The translations under genes and the position numbers were made by a program. Positions 18,181 to 27,668 of a stretch of DNA of 64,000 nt are shown here, in pieces (the stretch's first letter is position 1; each line of letters begins with the position of its first letter). Source of the stretch: Cryobacterium sp. CG_9.6 (lineage in GTDB: Bacteria; Actinomycetota; Actinomycetes; Actinomycetales; Microbacteriaceae). The notes beneath the pieces are model-generated. The model was not told the DNA's origin, searched no databases, and saw nothing but the letters and a program-made list of their open reading frames with translations. The DNA is taken from the NCBI RefSeq assembly GCF_029893365.1, contig NZ_JARXUZ010000001.1, positions 1,054,001 to 1,118,000 on the forward strand, written 5' to 3'.

Positions 18181-20916
18181 ATGCTCTCCACCGGCTCTGC
18201 TCGCGGCCTGGCTCTGCTCCGTGGCCGACCTTACGCGACGGCCCTCGTTGCTGACGGTGTCCGCATCAGCTACGCCGAACTGTCCCTGCTCATTCGCGAG
18301 TGCAAGGGTCAGCTCGGTGAGACCCGTCGCCTGGTAATGATTGCCGCGACGAACGCGCTCGAGCCGATCGTCACCTATCTGGCCGCACTGGAGGGCGGGC
18401 ACCCGGTGTTGTTCGTCTCTGGGGGAGACGACGATGCGAGCCTGGCCCACAAAGCGGCCCTCATCGAGCGGTTCCGCCCCGATGTGATCGCCCAACACGG
18501 TCCGCATGGGTGGACGATGGAGGAGCAGAACCCCGGCAGTCGACACACCTTCCATCCGCAGCTCGCCATGCTCGCCAGCACGTCGGGGTCGACCGGGTCG
18601 CCGAAGCTCGTGCGCCTCTCCGTCGAGAATGTGCGCAGCAACGCCGCGTCCATCGGTGACTACCTGCGACTCGAACCGAGCGATCGCGCGGCAACGACGC
18701 TACCGCTGCAGTATTGCTACGGGCTGTCCGTGGTCAACAGTCATCTGCTCGCCGGTGCGAGCGTCCTGCTCACGGAGCGGTCGGTGACGGATGATGCGTT
18801 CTGGCAGGAGGCATCCGCTCATCAGATCACGTCGTTTGCCGGTGTGCCGTACACCTTCGAGATGCTCGAGGCCAGTGGCTTTGCCGAGCGCTCGGTACCC
18901 AGCCTGCGCTACCTCACCCAGGCCGGTGGACGACTTGCTCCGGAGCTGACGCGTCGCTTCGCCCGGCTCGGTGATGAGCGCGGATTCACGCTGTTCGTGA
19001 TGTACGGCCAGACGGAAGCCACAGCGCGGATGGCCTATTTACCTCCGGAGCTCATCGCTACCGCCGCCGGGGCCATCGGTCGACCAATTCCCGGTGGCCG
19101 TTTCCGCATCGATGCCAGCGGCACCGCCGATCCGAAGGGGAACATGGGGGAGCTCGTCTACGACGGGCCGAACGTGATGCTCGGCTACGCCGAGACACCG
19201 GCAGATTTCGCACTCGGTCGCACCGTGCACGAATTACGCACGGGAGACCTTGCGCGCCACCGGGACGATGGGCTGTATGAGATCGTCGGGCGGATGAATC
19301 GCTTCGTCAAGATTTTTGGATTACGGGTTGACCTTGACCGCATTGAGCGGCTTCTTGGCGACGAGGGACTTGAGGTGCGCGTCGCCACCGCCGACGAACG
19401 ACTGCTCCTCTTCGCCACCTCCGATCGCACCGCGCAGCGGGCACGCGAGCGCGCCGCTGCGCTCGTGGGTGTGCCCACCCACGCCATCCGCGCATACGCT
19501 GTGGAGCAGTTTCCGCGCACCTCGAACGGCAAGCCCGACACGGCCGCGCTCGTGCGATTTGCCGGGCTGCAGGATCGTGCCGCTGCCGCTGCCGCTGCCG
19601 CATCGAGCATGGCGCCCGGCGCGACCGGTCACCGTGGTGCAGCGGTCTCGCCGCAACACATTCGCGACCTGCTCGCCACGCTGCTGTCCCATCCTGAGGT
19701 CAGCGTGAATGATTCATTCGCCACGCTCGGCGGCGACTCCCTCAGCTACATTGAGGTGTCGCTTCGGCTCGAGGAAATGCTCGGTGATCTGCCCCGCGAC
19801 TGGCCAACGCTCACCGCCCGGGAATTGGCGGCGATCGCCACCAACACGGTCGGTGACGCGACGGCTCGGACGGCTGCACGGCCCGCGCAGGATCCCGCCC
19901 CGGCCGCGAGTCCACGCCCTCGTCCCCGCCTGACGAACTTGGTGCGCCTGGAGACTCCCGCCGTGCTTCGAGCACTCGCCATCGTGCTCATCGTTGGCAC
20001 TCACGCCGATCTTTTCTTTCTGAAGGGTGGCGCGCACCTGCTGCTCGCCGTTGCGGGATACAACCTGGCACGCTTCCAGCTCGCATCGGTGCCGGGGCAA
20101 GCGCGGGTCCGCCGGCTCGGGCGCAGCGCCGCGCAGCTCGCGGTACCGGCGGTGCTCTGGATTGGTGGGGTTGCGCTTCTGAACGGCCAGTACCAGTTCA
20201 CTACTGTTCTGCTGGTGAACAACCTCGTGCCCGGCACTGGGCGGTGGAACGAGCAGTGGCAGTTCTGGTTCCTCGAGACGATACTGTGGACCCTCGTGGG
20301 CCTCGCCGTCCTGTTCGCTGTGCGTGCCGTCGACCGCGTCGAGCGGCGGTCACCGTTCGCCTTCGCCCTCGGCGGGCTCGCTCTCGCTCTGATCGTGCGC
20401 TTCGCGATCACCGGCATCCACGCCGAGTATGTCGAGCTCTACAGCGGGCCGATCATCGTGTGGCTCATCGCCCTCGGCTGGCTCGTTGCCCGTGCCAACA
20501 CCACGGCCCGACGAGTTCTTGTCTCGATGATCGCGGTGCTGAGTTCGCTGGGATTCTTCGGTGACCCAACGAGGGAGGCAATACTCGCCGGAGGCATGCT
20601 GACGCTCATCTGGATACCGGCGATTCGCGCGCCCCGGTGGATGGTGCCGGTCATCGCCACGGTCGCAGGTGCGTCCATGTTCATCTATCTCACCCACTGG
20701 CAGGTCTACCCGCCGTTTGAGCAGACGGCACCCTGGCTCGGTACGCTGCTCTCGCTCATTGTCGGCATCATCACCTGGCGGGTCTACAGTCTGGCGCAGC
20801 AGCGTATCGCGCACACCCTGCGGGTGATCCGCAGGCGCAGGCAGGGCGTCGACAACGGCGCTCCGGCCACACCAGTGCTCAACGCGGCGGTGCACCGCGA
20901 GAGTGTGCTCCGATAA
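18181..20916 (+). CDS. AMP-ligase / carrier protein / acyltransferase-3 fusion
   Basis: A 911-residue three-part protein. Residues about 1-460 are an AMP-binding acyl/aminoacyl ligase with STSGSTGSPKLV (near 130), MYGQTEA (near 274), GDLARHRDDG and the C-terminal RTSNGKPD lysine. Residues about 485-560 are a peptidyl/acyl carrier domain with LGGDSLSY, the Ser being the phosphopantetheine site. From about 590 to 885 there are multiple membrane helices of an acyltransferase-3 type. It could load an acid onto its own carrier and transfer it at the membrane. A near-consensus iron box lies upstream, hinting at siderophore or envelope remodelling under iron limitation. The leader just before ATG 18181 reads CACCTCCTT, the opposite of a ribosome-binding site, so the start is not certain. 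Confidence 0.82.
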   Translation: MLSTGSARGLALLRGRPYATALVADGVRISYAELSLLIRECKGQLGETRRLVMIAATNALEPIVTYLAALEGGHPVLFVSGGDDDASLAHKAALIERFRPDVIAQHGPHGWTMEEQNPGSRHTFHPQLAMLASTSGSTGSPKLVRLSVENVRSNAASIGDYLRLEPSDRAATTLPLQYCYGLSVVNSHLLAGASVLLTERSVTDDAFWQEASAHQITSFAGVPYTFEMLEASGFAERSVPSLRYLTQAGGRLAPELTRRFARLGDERGFTLFVMYGQTEATARMAYLPPELIATAAGAIGRPIPGGRFRIDASGTADPKGNMGELVYDGPNVMLGYAETPADFALGRTVHELRTGDLARHRDDGLYEIVGRMNRFVKIFGLRVDLDRIERLLGDEGLEVRVATADERLLLFATSDRTAQRARERAAALVGVPTHAIRAYAVEQFPRTSNGKPDTAALVRFAGLQDRAAAAAAAASSMAPGATGHRGAAVSPQHIRDLLATLLSHPEVSVNDSFATLGGDSLSYIEVSLRLEEMLGDLPRDWPTLTARELAAIATNTVGDATARTAARPAQDPAPAASPRPRPRLTNLVRLETPAVLRALAIVLIVGTHADLFFLKGGAHLLLAVAGYNLARFQLASVPGQARVRRLGRSAAQLAVPAVLWIGGVALLNGQYQFTTVLLVNNLVPGTGRWNEQWQFWFLETILWTLVGLAVLFAVRAVDRVERRSPFAFALGGLALALIVRFAITGIHAEYVELYSGPIIVWLIALGWLVARANTTARRVLVSMIAVLSSLGFFGDPTREAILAGGMLTLIWIPAIRAPRWMVPVIATVAGASMFIYLTHWQVYPPFEQTAPWLGTLLSLIVGIITWRVYSLAQQRIAHTLRVIRRRRQGVDNGAPATPVLNAAVHRESVLR

Positions 20917-20925
20917 CCACTACTG

Positions 20926-21007
20926 TGCGGGAGAGGGGACTTGAACCCCCACGCTCGAAAGCACAGGATCCTAAATCCTGCGTGTCTACCAATTCCACCA
21001 CTCCCGC
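20926..21007 (-). tRNA. tRNA-Leu (TAG anticodon)
   Basis: Read on the minus strand, the acceptor stem GCGGGAG pairs with CTCCCGC, a long variable arm is present as in leucine tRNAs, the anticodon loop contains TAG, and the T-arm GGGGGTTCAAGTCCCC is standard. The terminal CCA is not encoded. It lies between the acyltransferase fusion and the LysR regulator, with no sign of an element inserted into it. Confidence 0.93.
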
Positions 21008-21042
21008 AATTACCCTGTCAGTCTACTTTCATTGCGGTGCCG

Positions 21043-21972
21043 TCACTGCGACACGGCTGCACCCATCAGCGCCGGGGCGTAGGCGGCCGTCTGTTGGCGG
21101 AGCGCGTTCACCACGGCGGCGACCGCGGGTTGGCGCAGGGATTCCGGTCGCAAGACCATCCAGTACGGGAGCTGCTCCTGAAAATCATCGGGGAGCAGGC
21201 GCACCAAGTCGGCGTGCTGGTCGCCCATGAAACACGGTAGAAAGCCGATGCCAGCCCCGGCCCGGGTGGCTTCCACGTGCACGAAGACATTGGTGGAGCT
21301 GAGTGAGTCGCGCATTTCGGGCACCAGCCGACGCGGTGCGTCCAGGTCGTCCACCTGCAACATCGAATCCACAAAGTAGACGAGCGGATGAGTGCAGAGC
21401 TCGGCCACACTCTGCGGGCTTCCGTTCGCGGCTAGATAGTCCTTCGACGCGTACATTCCGAGCATGTAATACCCGAGGCGAAACGCTTCCGCTCGGTGAA
21501 CCTGCGGTTCGCCCACGACCACCTCAATGTCCAGGCCCGAGCGGTGCTGCAGCGCCCTGCGGGTCACCGTGACGATCTCCACCCGCAGCTGGGGATTCGC
21601 GCGTTGCAGAGCGGCGACGGCCGGGGCCGCAATGTAGGCGCTGAAGCCATCCGTGGCGGAGAGCCGCACCACGCCGGACAGCTGGGGTGGTGCTCCGAGG
21701 GGCAACGCGAGCAGGCGCACGGCGGATTCCACATTCTCGGCAGCCGCGGCGGCGCGGGCGCCCAGGTCGGTGAGTTCCCAGCCGCCCACGGTTTTGGAGA
21801 GCACCCGGCCGTCGAGCACCTTCTCAAGGGCGGTGATGCGGCGGGAGACCGTGGTGTGGTTCAGGCCCAGGCTCTCGGCCGCCAGAGTGTATCTTCCGGT
21901 GCGCGCCACCGCGAGCAGAACCAGAAGGTCGTCGGGGTTCGGCGTCGACGGTGACGCGGAAGGAATGGTCAT
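21043..21972 (-). CDS. LysR-family transcriptional regulator
   Basis: DNA-binding regulator with an N-terminal winged helix-turn-helix (about residues 10-65, including TLAAESLGLNHTTVSRRITALEKVL split across the recognition helix) and an effector-binding domain. 309 residues from ATG 21972. It is divergent from the MHS transporter and 3-hydroxybutyrate dehydrogenase genes, the usual arrangement for a LysR regulator controlling its neighbours. A small palindrome just upstream of its own start could be its operator. The inducer is probably the transported carboxylic acid, by inference. Confidence 0.9.
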   Translation of the reverse strand: MTIPSASPSTPNPDDLLVLLAVARTGRYTLAAESLGLNHTTVSRRITALEKVLDGRVLSKTVGGWELTDLGARAAAAAENVESAVRLLALPLGAPPQLSGVVRLSATDGFSAYIAAPAVAALQRANPQLRVEIVTVTRRALQHRSGLDIEVVVGEPQVHRAEAFRLGYYMLGMYASKDYLAANGSPQSVAELCTHPLVYFVDSMLQVDDLDAPRRLVPEMRDSLSSTNVFVHVEATRAGAGIGFLPCFMGDQHADLVRLLPDDFQEQLPYWMVLRPESLRQPAVAAVVNALRQQTAAYAPALMGAAVSQ

Positions 21973-21985
21973 ATCTGCAATTATG

Positions 21986-21998
21986 CACACGGCGTGTG
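21986..21998. promoter_or_regulatory. Candidate LysR operator palindrome
   Basis: CACACGGCGTGTG is a perfect 5-bp inverted repeat with a GGC spacer, 14 bases upstream of the LysR start in the divergent region. LysR proteins usually bind interrupted palindromes in such regions. A second feature nearby is the direct repeat CTGAGCCGG at 22082-22103. Short palindromes occur by chance in GC-rich DNA, so support is modest. Confidence 0.3.
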
Positions 21999-22142
21999 TC
22001 GAGTTGGTTCTTGTTGCACGCCGGGGCGACCGGAATACTCGGGAAAGGCATCCGCTGTGAACGCGAACGCCACCACTCACCCTGAGCCGGCCTCTGAGCC
22101 GGTGAACGAGGTGTCAGAGACGACACTGAAGGAGACACTGAC

Positions 22143-23549
22143 ATGAGCGTCAATCAGAAAACTGGGGGCCCGCAGCCCGGTATGACGGGCAGCGGGGCCG
22201 GTGACGGCACCGAAACCTCCGGGCTCAAGAAGATTGTGGCCGCGTCGATGGTGGGAACCGTCGTGGAATGGTACGAATTTTTCCTTTACGCCACCGCTGC
22301 GAGCCTGGTGTTCGGCACCCTGTTCTTCCCGAATGCCGGCAGCGAACTGGACGGCATCATCGCCGCATTCCTCACCTACGCGGTGGGCTTCATTGCACGC
22401 CCACTCGGGGGAATTGTCTTTGGTCAGATTGGCGACCGCCTCGGGCGCAAACACACGCTGCAGGTGACGATCATCATGGTGGGTGTGGCCACATTCCTCA
22501 TGGGCTGCCTGCCCGGCTTTGACACCATCGGCTACTGGGCTCCCGCGCTTCTCGTGGCGCTGCGCTTCATTCAGGGCTTCGCCGTGGGTGGTGAGTGGGG
22601 CGGCGCCGTGCTGCTCGTGGCCGAGCACAGCCCGAACGCGTCGCGCGGATTCTGGTCCAGCTGGCCGCAGGCCGCCGTGCCGGTGGGAAATCTGCTTGCC
22701 ACCCTCGTGCTGCTCACCATGAGCTCGCTGCTTCCGCCCGACCAGTTCCTCAGCTGGGGCTGGCGCGTGGCATTCTGGCTCTCGGCCATCATTGTGGTCA
22801 TCGGCTACTACATTCGCACCCACGTGAGTGAAGCGCCGATCTTCCTCGAGGCCCGCGCCCAGGTCGAGGCCGAGAAGGCCGTGAGCTCCGGCGTGCTCGA
22901 GGTTGTGCGCCAGTACCCGCGCGGAATCCTGGGTGCGATGGGCCTGCGTTTTGCCGAAAACATTCTGTACTACATCATCGTGAGCTTCTCGATCGTGTAC
23001 CTCGTAGTGGTGCACAAGTACGACACCAGCCAGCTGCTGCTCGCACTGCTGATTGCGCACATTGTGCACTTCCTCGTGATCCCGCAGGTCGGACGCCTCT
23101 CGGACCGCATTGGACGCAAGCCCGTGTATCTCGCCGGTGCCGTTCTGGGATCCACCTGGGCCTTCTTCGCCTTCCCGCTCTTTGACACACTCAACCCCGC
23201 GTTGATCGTGCTGGCCATCACCGTGGGGCTGTGCTTCCACGCGCTCATGTATGCCGGCCAGCCCGCCATCATGAGCGAAATGTTTCCGACCCGCATGCGG
23301 TACTCGGGAGTGTCGCTCGGGTACCAGGTCACCTCCATCCTTGCGGGGTCGATGGCGCCCATCATTGCCGCGGCCCTGCTGCAGAAGTACAACTCGTGGG
23401 TGCCGGTGGCCCTCTACATCATGATTGCCTGCGCCATTACGGTCGTCGCGGTGCTCACGCTCAAGGAGACCAAGGGCGCCTCGCTGCGCGACATCGACGC
23501 CGTTGATGCACGCAAGCATGGACTGCCCGCGGCCGTGCCGCTGAGCTAG
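22143..23549 (+). CDS. MHS-family MFS transporter (metabolite:H+ symporter)
   Basis: Twelve-helix proton symporter for small carboxylates. The opening VVEWYEFFLYA, the loop motif GDRLGRKHTLQ, and RFIQGFAVGGEWGGAVLL are typical of the MHS branch (ShiA, ProP, KgtP, PcaK). 468 residues. AAGGAGA precedes ATG 22143. It is followed after 37 bases by 3-hydroxybutyrate dehydrogenase, suggesting uptake of 3-hydroxybutyrate or a related acid. Confidence 0.9.
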   Translation: MSVNQKTGGPQPGMTGSGAGDGTETSGLKKIVAASMVGTVVEWYEFFLYATAASLVFGTLFFPNAGSELDGIIAAFLTYAVGFIARPLGGIVFGQIGDRLGRKHTLQVTIIMVGVATFLMGCLPGFDTIGYWAPALLVALRFIQGFAVGGEWGGAVLLVAEHSPNASRGFWSSWPQAAVPVGNLLATLVLLTMSSLLPPDQFLSWGWRVAFWLSAIIVVIGYYIRTHVSEAPIFLEARAQVEAEKAVSSGVLEVVRQYPRGILGAMGLRFAENILYYIIVSFSIVYLVVVHKYDTSQLLLALLIAHIVHFLVIPQVGRLSDRIGRKPVYLAGAVLGSTWAFFAFPLFDTLNPALIVLAITVGLCFHALMYAGQPAIMSEMFPTRMRYSGVSLGYQVTSILAGSMAPIIAAALLQKYNSWVPVALYIMIACAITVVAVLTLKETKGASLRDIDAVDARKHGLPAAVPLS

Positions 23550-23586
23550 ACCGCCGCATCCGCTGAACGAATTGGAAAGATGACTC

Positions 23587-24387
23587 ATGACTGACACACT
23601 GCAGAGCCCACTCGCGGCCCACCGTTCCGGCCCGCTGGCGGGCAAGCGTGCCCTGGTTACCGGGGGAGCGAGCGGCATCGGTGCGGCAATTGCCCGGTCG
23701 CTCTCCGACCAGGGGGCCCACGTGGTCGTAGCCGATATGGACACTCAGGGGGCCGCCGCGCTCGCCGAGGAGCTCGGCGGCTCCAGCTGGGCCGTCAACC
23801 TGCTACGGACAGAGGAACTGCGCGAGCAGGGTCTGGCGGCGGCCATGGACGGTGTGGATATTCTCGTGAACAACGCGGGGATTCAGCGGATCAGCCCCAT
23901 TCAGGACTTTGACCCGGCTGATTTTCGGCGCATCCTGTCGCTCATGCTGGAGGCACCGTTTCTGCTGATTCGAGCCGCCTTGCCGCAGATGTACGAGCGC
24001 AATTTTGGGCGCATCATCAACGTGTCGTCGGTACACGGTTTGCGGGCCTCGCCGTTTAAGGCGGCGTACGTGTCGGCCAAGCATGGACTGGAAGGGCTGT
24101 CGAAGGTGACCGCACTGGAAGGTGGAGAGCACGGAGTGACCAGCAACTGTGTGAGTCCGGGGTATGTGAACACGCCGCTCGTTCAGAAGCAGATCGCCGA
24201 CCAGGCGCGGGCGCACGGGATTGCGGAGTCGGAGGTGCTGAGCAGGATCATGCTCACCGAGAGTGCGATCAAGCGCCTGGTGGAACCCGCCGAGGTGGGT
24301 TCCCTCGTGGCCTGGCTGGCGTCGGATCACGCTGCCATGGTCACCGGCTCGAGCTACACGATGGATGGCGGTTGGTCGGCCCGCTAG
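23587..24387 (+). CDS. 3-hydroxybutyrate dehydrogenase-like SDR
   Basis: Short-chain dehydrogenase of 266 residues. NAD-binding VTGGASGIG, the NNAG motif (VNNAGIQ), catalytic Ser in NVSSVHG and the Y-x3-K pair in AYVSAKHGL are all present. The C-terminal LASDHAAMVTGSSYTMDGGW and the substrate-loop region resemble 3-hydroxybutyrate dehydrogenases. It is co-oriented with the MHS transporter, so together they likely import and oxidise 3-hydroxybutyrate to acetoacetate; the exact substrate is inferred. Confidence 0.83.
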   Translation: MTDTLQSPLAAHRSGPLAGKRALVTGGASGIGAAIARSLSDQGAHVVVADMDTQGAAALAEELGGSSWAVNLLRTEELREQGLAAAMDGVDILVNNAGIQRISPIQDFDPADFRRILSLMLEAPFLLIRAALPQMYERNFGRIINVSSVHGLRASPFKAAYVSAKHGLEGLSKVTALEGGEHGVTSNCVSPGYVNTPLVQKQIADQARAHGIAESEVLSRIMLTESAIKRLVEPAEVGSLVAWLASDHAAMVTGSSYTMDGGWSAR

Positions 24388-24495
24388 CTCGAGCGCGGCG
24401 CGTGTTCGCGCGCAATCTCGGGGCGTGACTCGTGTGGCGCGAACGGGGCTGTGGATAACTCGGAACCGGGTATCGAAGTGGGGCAGTATGCACCC

Positions 24496-25728
24496 ATGAC
24501 TGAGGCCGTTCGCATCATTACCGAGCAGGTGCGCCTGCGAGTGCGCCTCGATGGCGTTGATCTGTCGGCCGATAATGCGCTGGCCGAACAGTACGTGCGC
24601 GACGAGGTGCGGCGCTACAGCGAGCGGGCGCTCGGCGGGTCGCTGCCGCTGCTCCCCGATGAGCACCAGGCCACCCGGGAGGTTGTGGCGTCGCTCACCG
24701 GGTTTGGTGTGCTGCAGCCCTTCCTTGACGATCCCGAGATCGAGGAAATTTGGATAAACGGTCCGGCGCGCATCTTCGTGGCACGCGACGGCGTACCGGA
24801 ACTCACGCCGATGCTTCTCACCGAACGGGAGGTACGCGACCTGGTTGAGCGGATGCTGCAGGCATCCGGTCGTCGAGTTGACCTGTCGTCTCCGTTTGTC
24901 GATGCGTCCCTCCCCGATGGGTCGAGGCTGCATGTGGTGATTCCCGACATCACGCGCAAATTCATGGCCGTGAACATTCGCAAGTTCACCCGTCGCATTC
25001 ACGATCTCAACCAACTCGTGGCGCTCGGGTCACTCACTGCGCAGGCCGCCGAGTTTCTGCGCCTGTGCGTGCTCTCGGGTCAGAACATTCTCGTGTCGGG
25101 GGCAACGCAGGCCGGGAAGACCACTCTGCTCAACGCCCTGCTCTCGGCCACGCGGCCCACCGAACGCATTGTCACGGTCGAGGAGACCTTCGAACTCGAC
25201 CTGAGCGCCCGCGACGTGGTGTCGATGCAGTGCCGGCAGCCGAGCCTCGAAGGTACCGGAGAGATCACGCTGCGGCGGTTGATCAAGGAGTCGTTGCGGA
25301 TGCGGCCCGATCGGCTCATTGTGGGCGAGGTGCGAGAGGCCGAAAGCCTTGACCTGCTTATTGCGCTAAACAGCGGGCTGCCGGGGATGTGCAGTATCCA
25401 CGCCAACAGTGCTCGGGATGCGCTCGGCAAACTCTCGACGCTGCCCCTGCTGGCCGGACGCAATATTGATTCGTCCTTCGTGTTGCCCACCGTGGCGGGC
25501 TGTATCGACATCGTGGTGCACTGTGAGATCGATCGGCATGGTCGCCGTCGGGTGACGGAGATTATTGCGCCGAGCGGGCAGCTGGCCGGGCCCGTGATCG
25601 AGGCCAGCCCGATCTTCCTGTCACCGAACGGGTATCTGGAGCCTACCGGCGGGCATCCCACCAAGCTCGCCAAGTTTCGTGCGAGTGGCCTCGACCCGGC
25701 TCTCGTGCTGCGGCAGGGAGCCGCATGA
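24496..25728 (+). CDS. tadA: Tad pilus secretion ATPase TadA/CpaF
   Basis: Hexameric ATPase that powers assembly of Flp/Tad pili. Motifs: Walker A GATQAGKTTLL, the Asp box/Walker B region ending in RPDRLIVGEVREAE, and CSIHANSARDAL with the conserved His. The N-terminal part includes EEIWINGP, typical of CpaF proteins. Start ATG 24496 is preferred; an in-frame GTG at 24451 would add 15 residues. The stop overlaps tadB by four bases. No tadZ/cpaE-like gene is seen directly upstream. Confidence 0.92.
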   Translation: MTEAVRIITEQVRLRVRLDGVDLSADNALAEQYVRDEVRRYSERALGGSLPLLPDEHQATREVVASLTGFGVLQPFLDDPEIEEIWINGPARIFVARDGVPELTPMLLTEREVRDLVERMLQASGRRVDLSSPFVDASLPDGSRLHVVIPDITRKFMAVNIRKFTRRIHDLNQLVALGSLTAQAAEFLRLCVLSGQNILVSGATQAGKTTLLNALLSATRPTERIVTVEETFELDLSARDVVSMQCRQPSLEGTGEITLRRLIKESLRMRPDRLIVGEVREAESLDLLIALNSGLPGMCSIHANSARDALGKLSTLPLLAGRNIDSSFVLPTVAGCIDIVVHCEIDRHGRRRVTEIIAPSGQLAGPVIEASPIFLSPNGYLEPTGGHPTKLAKFRASGLDPALVLRQGAA

Positions 25729-26588
25729 TTCTCGTGCTCGGCTCTGTGCTCGGCGCAGGACTGCTTCTGGTTGTCTCACCACTGATGTGGCCCGCGGGCG
25801 TATCGACCGCATCCAGCGGCCCCACACTCACGGGGCATTGGCGCACGCTGCTGGCGCAGGCGGGACTGGGTGCCCTGCCGCTGGGGGTGTTCCTCGCCAT
25901 CTGCGCGGTAATCGCACTCGCCGCGGCCGGTCTGGTTCAGGGGCTCTTCGCTATCCGGGTGCTCGCGGTCATTGCCGGACTTCTCGGCCTCATGCTGCCG
26001 GCGCTTGTCGTGGTGTGGCGGGCGCGGGCACGCCGCCGGGCAAACCGTACGGTGTGGCCCGATGTGGTGGATCATCTGGTGTCGGCGCTGCGCTCGGGGT
26101 TGGCGCTGCCCGACAGTGTGAGCAGTCTGGCACGCTCGGGTCCGGCGCCCACCCGCAGTGCGTTTGAGCAGTTCGAGAGTGAGTACCGCGCCACCGGCAA
26201 CTTCACGTACTGCGTCGACGAACTGAAACGAAGTCTCGCCGACCCCATCGCCGACCGCGTTCTCGAGACGCTGCGCATGGCCCGAGAGGTTGGTGGCAGT
26301 GACGTGACTCTGGTGCTGCGAAACCTGGCGGCGTGGATTCGGCAGGATGCGGCCATCCGCTCGGAGGTTGAGGCTCGGCAATCGTGGATTGTGAACGCCG
26401 CTCGGCTGGGGGTGGCCGCACCGTGGATCATCCTGTTGCTGCTGGCCACCCGATCGGAGGCAGCCTTTGCCTACAACACGCCCGCTGGCAGTGCCGTGAT
26501 CCTCGGCGGGCTGGTGATCTCGGTTGTGGCCTACCGGGTGATGATTGCGCTCGGACGTTTGCCGGAGGAACGCCGATGGTTTCGCTAG
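25725..26588 (+). CDS. tadB: Tad pilus inner-membrane platform protein TadB
   Basis: Type II secretion F-domain protein forming the pilus assembly platform with TadC. Hydrophobic helices lie at the N-terminus (about residues 1-20 and 50-95), then a cytoplasmic F domain with VVDHLVSALRSGLALPDSV and LRMAREVGGSDVTLVLRNLA, then two C-terminal helices. ATGA overlap with tadA. 287 residues. Confidence 0.9.
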   Translation: MILVLGSVLGAGLLLVVSPLMWPAGVSTASSGPTLTGHWRTLLAQAGLGALPLGVFLAICAVIALAAAGLVQGLFAIRVLAVIAGLLGLMLPALVVVWRARARRRANRTVWPDVVDHLVSALRSGLALPDSVSSLARSGPAPTRSAFEQFESEYRATGNFTYCVDELKRSLADPIADRVLETLRMAREVGGSDVTLVLRNLAAWIRQDAAIRSEVEARQSWIVNAARLGVAAPWIILLLLATRSEAAFAYNTPAGSAVILGGLVISVVAYRVMIALGRLPEERRWFR

Positions 26589-26697
26589 AGTGGCGGCGCC
26601 CCCGCAACTGGCCTGTGGATAACTGCGGTCGACGTGCCGGACCGGGGCATCATGCAGTCATGACCGATTTTGGCACCACGAGTCACGCGCAGCGCGG

Positions 26698-27606
26698 GTG
26701 CCGGCAGTGACCACCACAGTGGGGTGGGGCCTGTTGCTGGGGACAACCCTGGGGCTCGGGCTGTGGTCACTCGTGAGTCTCACTCCGCGGCTGAGTCGGC
26801 CTCGTTTGGCTGATCGGGTTGCCCCGTACATTCTGGACGTGTCGGCCGAAGCCCGGGCCTTCGTGGGTCGGGTCTCGGTCGACCCGATTCCGGTTCTCGG
26901 CACGTTGTTCTCGCCGCTGTTTAGCTGGCTCAAGCGTGGCCTGTCGAGCGTGCTTGGCGGGGCCGACACCATTGCGTTGCGTCTGCGACAGTCCGGTTCC
27001 ACCCAGAGCGTCGACGAGTTCCGTTCGAGTCAGGTGATCTGGGGGCTCATCTCTCTGGCCGGGGGAGTGGTGATCACCGCTGCGTTACCCGCCGTTCGAT
27101 CGTTCCCACTCGTCCTTCAGCTTGCCCTGCCGCTCCTCGCCGCGGCCGGCGGTGCGCTGACGCGGGAATGGGTGCTGCAGCGAGCCGCGACCGCCCGCCT
27201 CGCACGCATGCGCAGCGAGTTACCCACCATTCTCGAATTTCTTACCCTGTCGCTGTCGGCAGGCGAGGGCATCCTCGACTCCCTTCGTCGGGTGTCGGGA
27301 ACCAGCTCGGGAGAGTTGTCCCGCGAGTTCGCGGGTGTCGTCGGCGAGGTGCATGCGGGGGTGCCGCTCTCGGTGGCGTTGCAGTCGCTGGCGCGGGGCA
27401 TCCGTCTGCCCGAGGTGACGCGGCTCGTGGACCAGATCACAGGTGCCCTGGACCGAGGTTCCCCCCTTGCGGAGGTGCTGCGAGCGCAGGCTCAAGACGC
27501 CCGAGATCAGTCCAAGCGTGTGCTGCTGGAGATCGCCGGTAAAAAAGAGGTCGCGATGCTGGTGCCCAACAAAATTGTAAAAACGCACTACTACTGCCCA
27601 TGAGGA
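26698..27606 (+). pseudogene. tadC: tadC 5' part, interrupted by the integrative element
   Basis: F-domain platform protein partner of TadB. The first 290 residues are normal: membrane helices, then LPTILEFLTLSLSAGEGILDSLRRV and the second F-domain helix pair through KKEVAMLVP. After that proline the frame runs into the mobile element and adds only NKIVKTHYYCP before a stop. The missing final membrane helix is found at 41098-41175. Joining the two at the shared GCC gives a 315-residue TadC. In the integrated state the product lacks its last helix and is probably non-functional. GTG 26698 or GTG 26707 may be the start. Confidence 0.9.
27564..27566. other. attL crossover (shared GCC) of serine-integrase element
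   Basis: The bases GCC at 27564-27566 inside tadC are repeated at 41094-41096. Taking the left flank up to here and the right flank after the second copy rebuilds continuous TadC coding (V-P-L-V-F). Serine integrases recombine at very short shared cores, which fits a 3-base identity. To the right of this point the DNA turns abruptly AT-rich. Confidence 0.75.
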
Positions 27607-27668
27607 CGAACTGCGCGTGTTTTTGAGTGATCCACTGCGGACCTAGCCTGGGCCAGTCGTCGCGAAAC

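Noticed and set aside
22077-23744. 555-codon open frame antisense to the MHS transporter
   Set aside because: Composition is His/Glu/Gly-rich as expected for a shadow frame of a GC-rich gene; the sense strand encodes a clear transporter.
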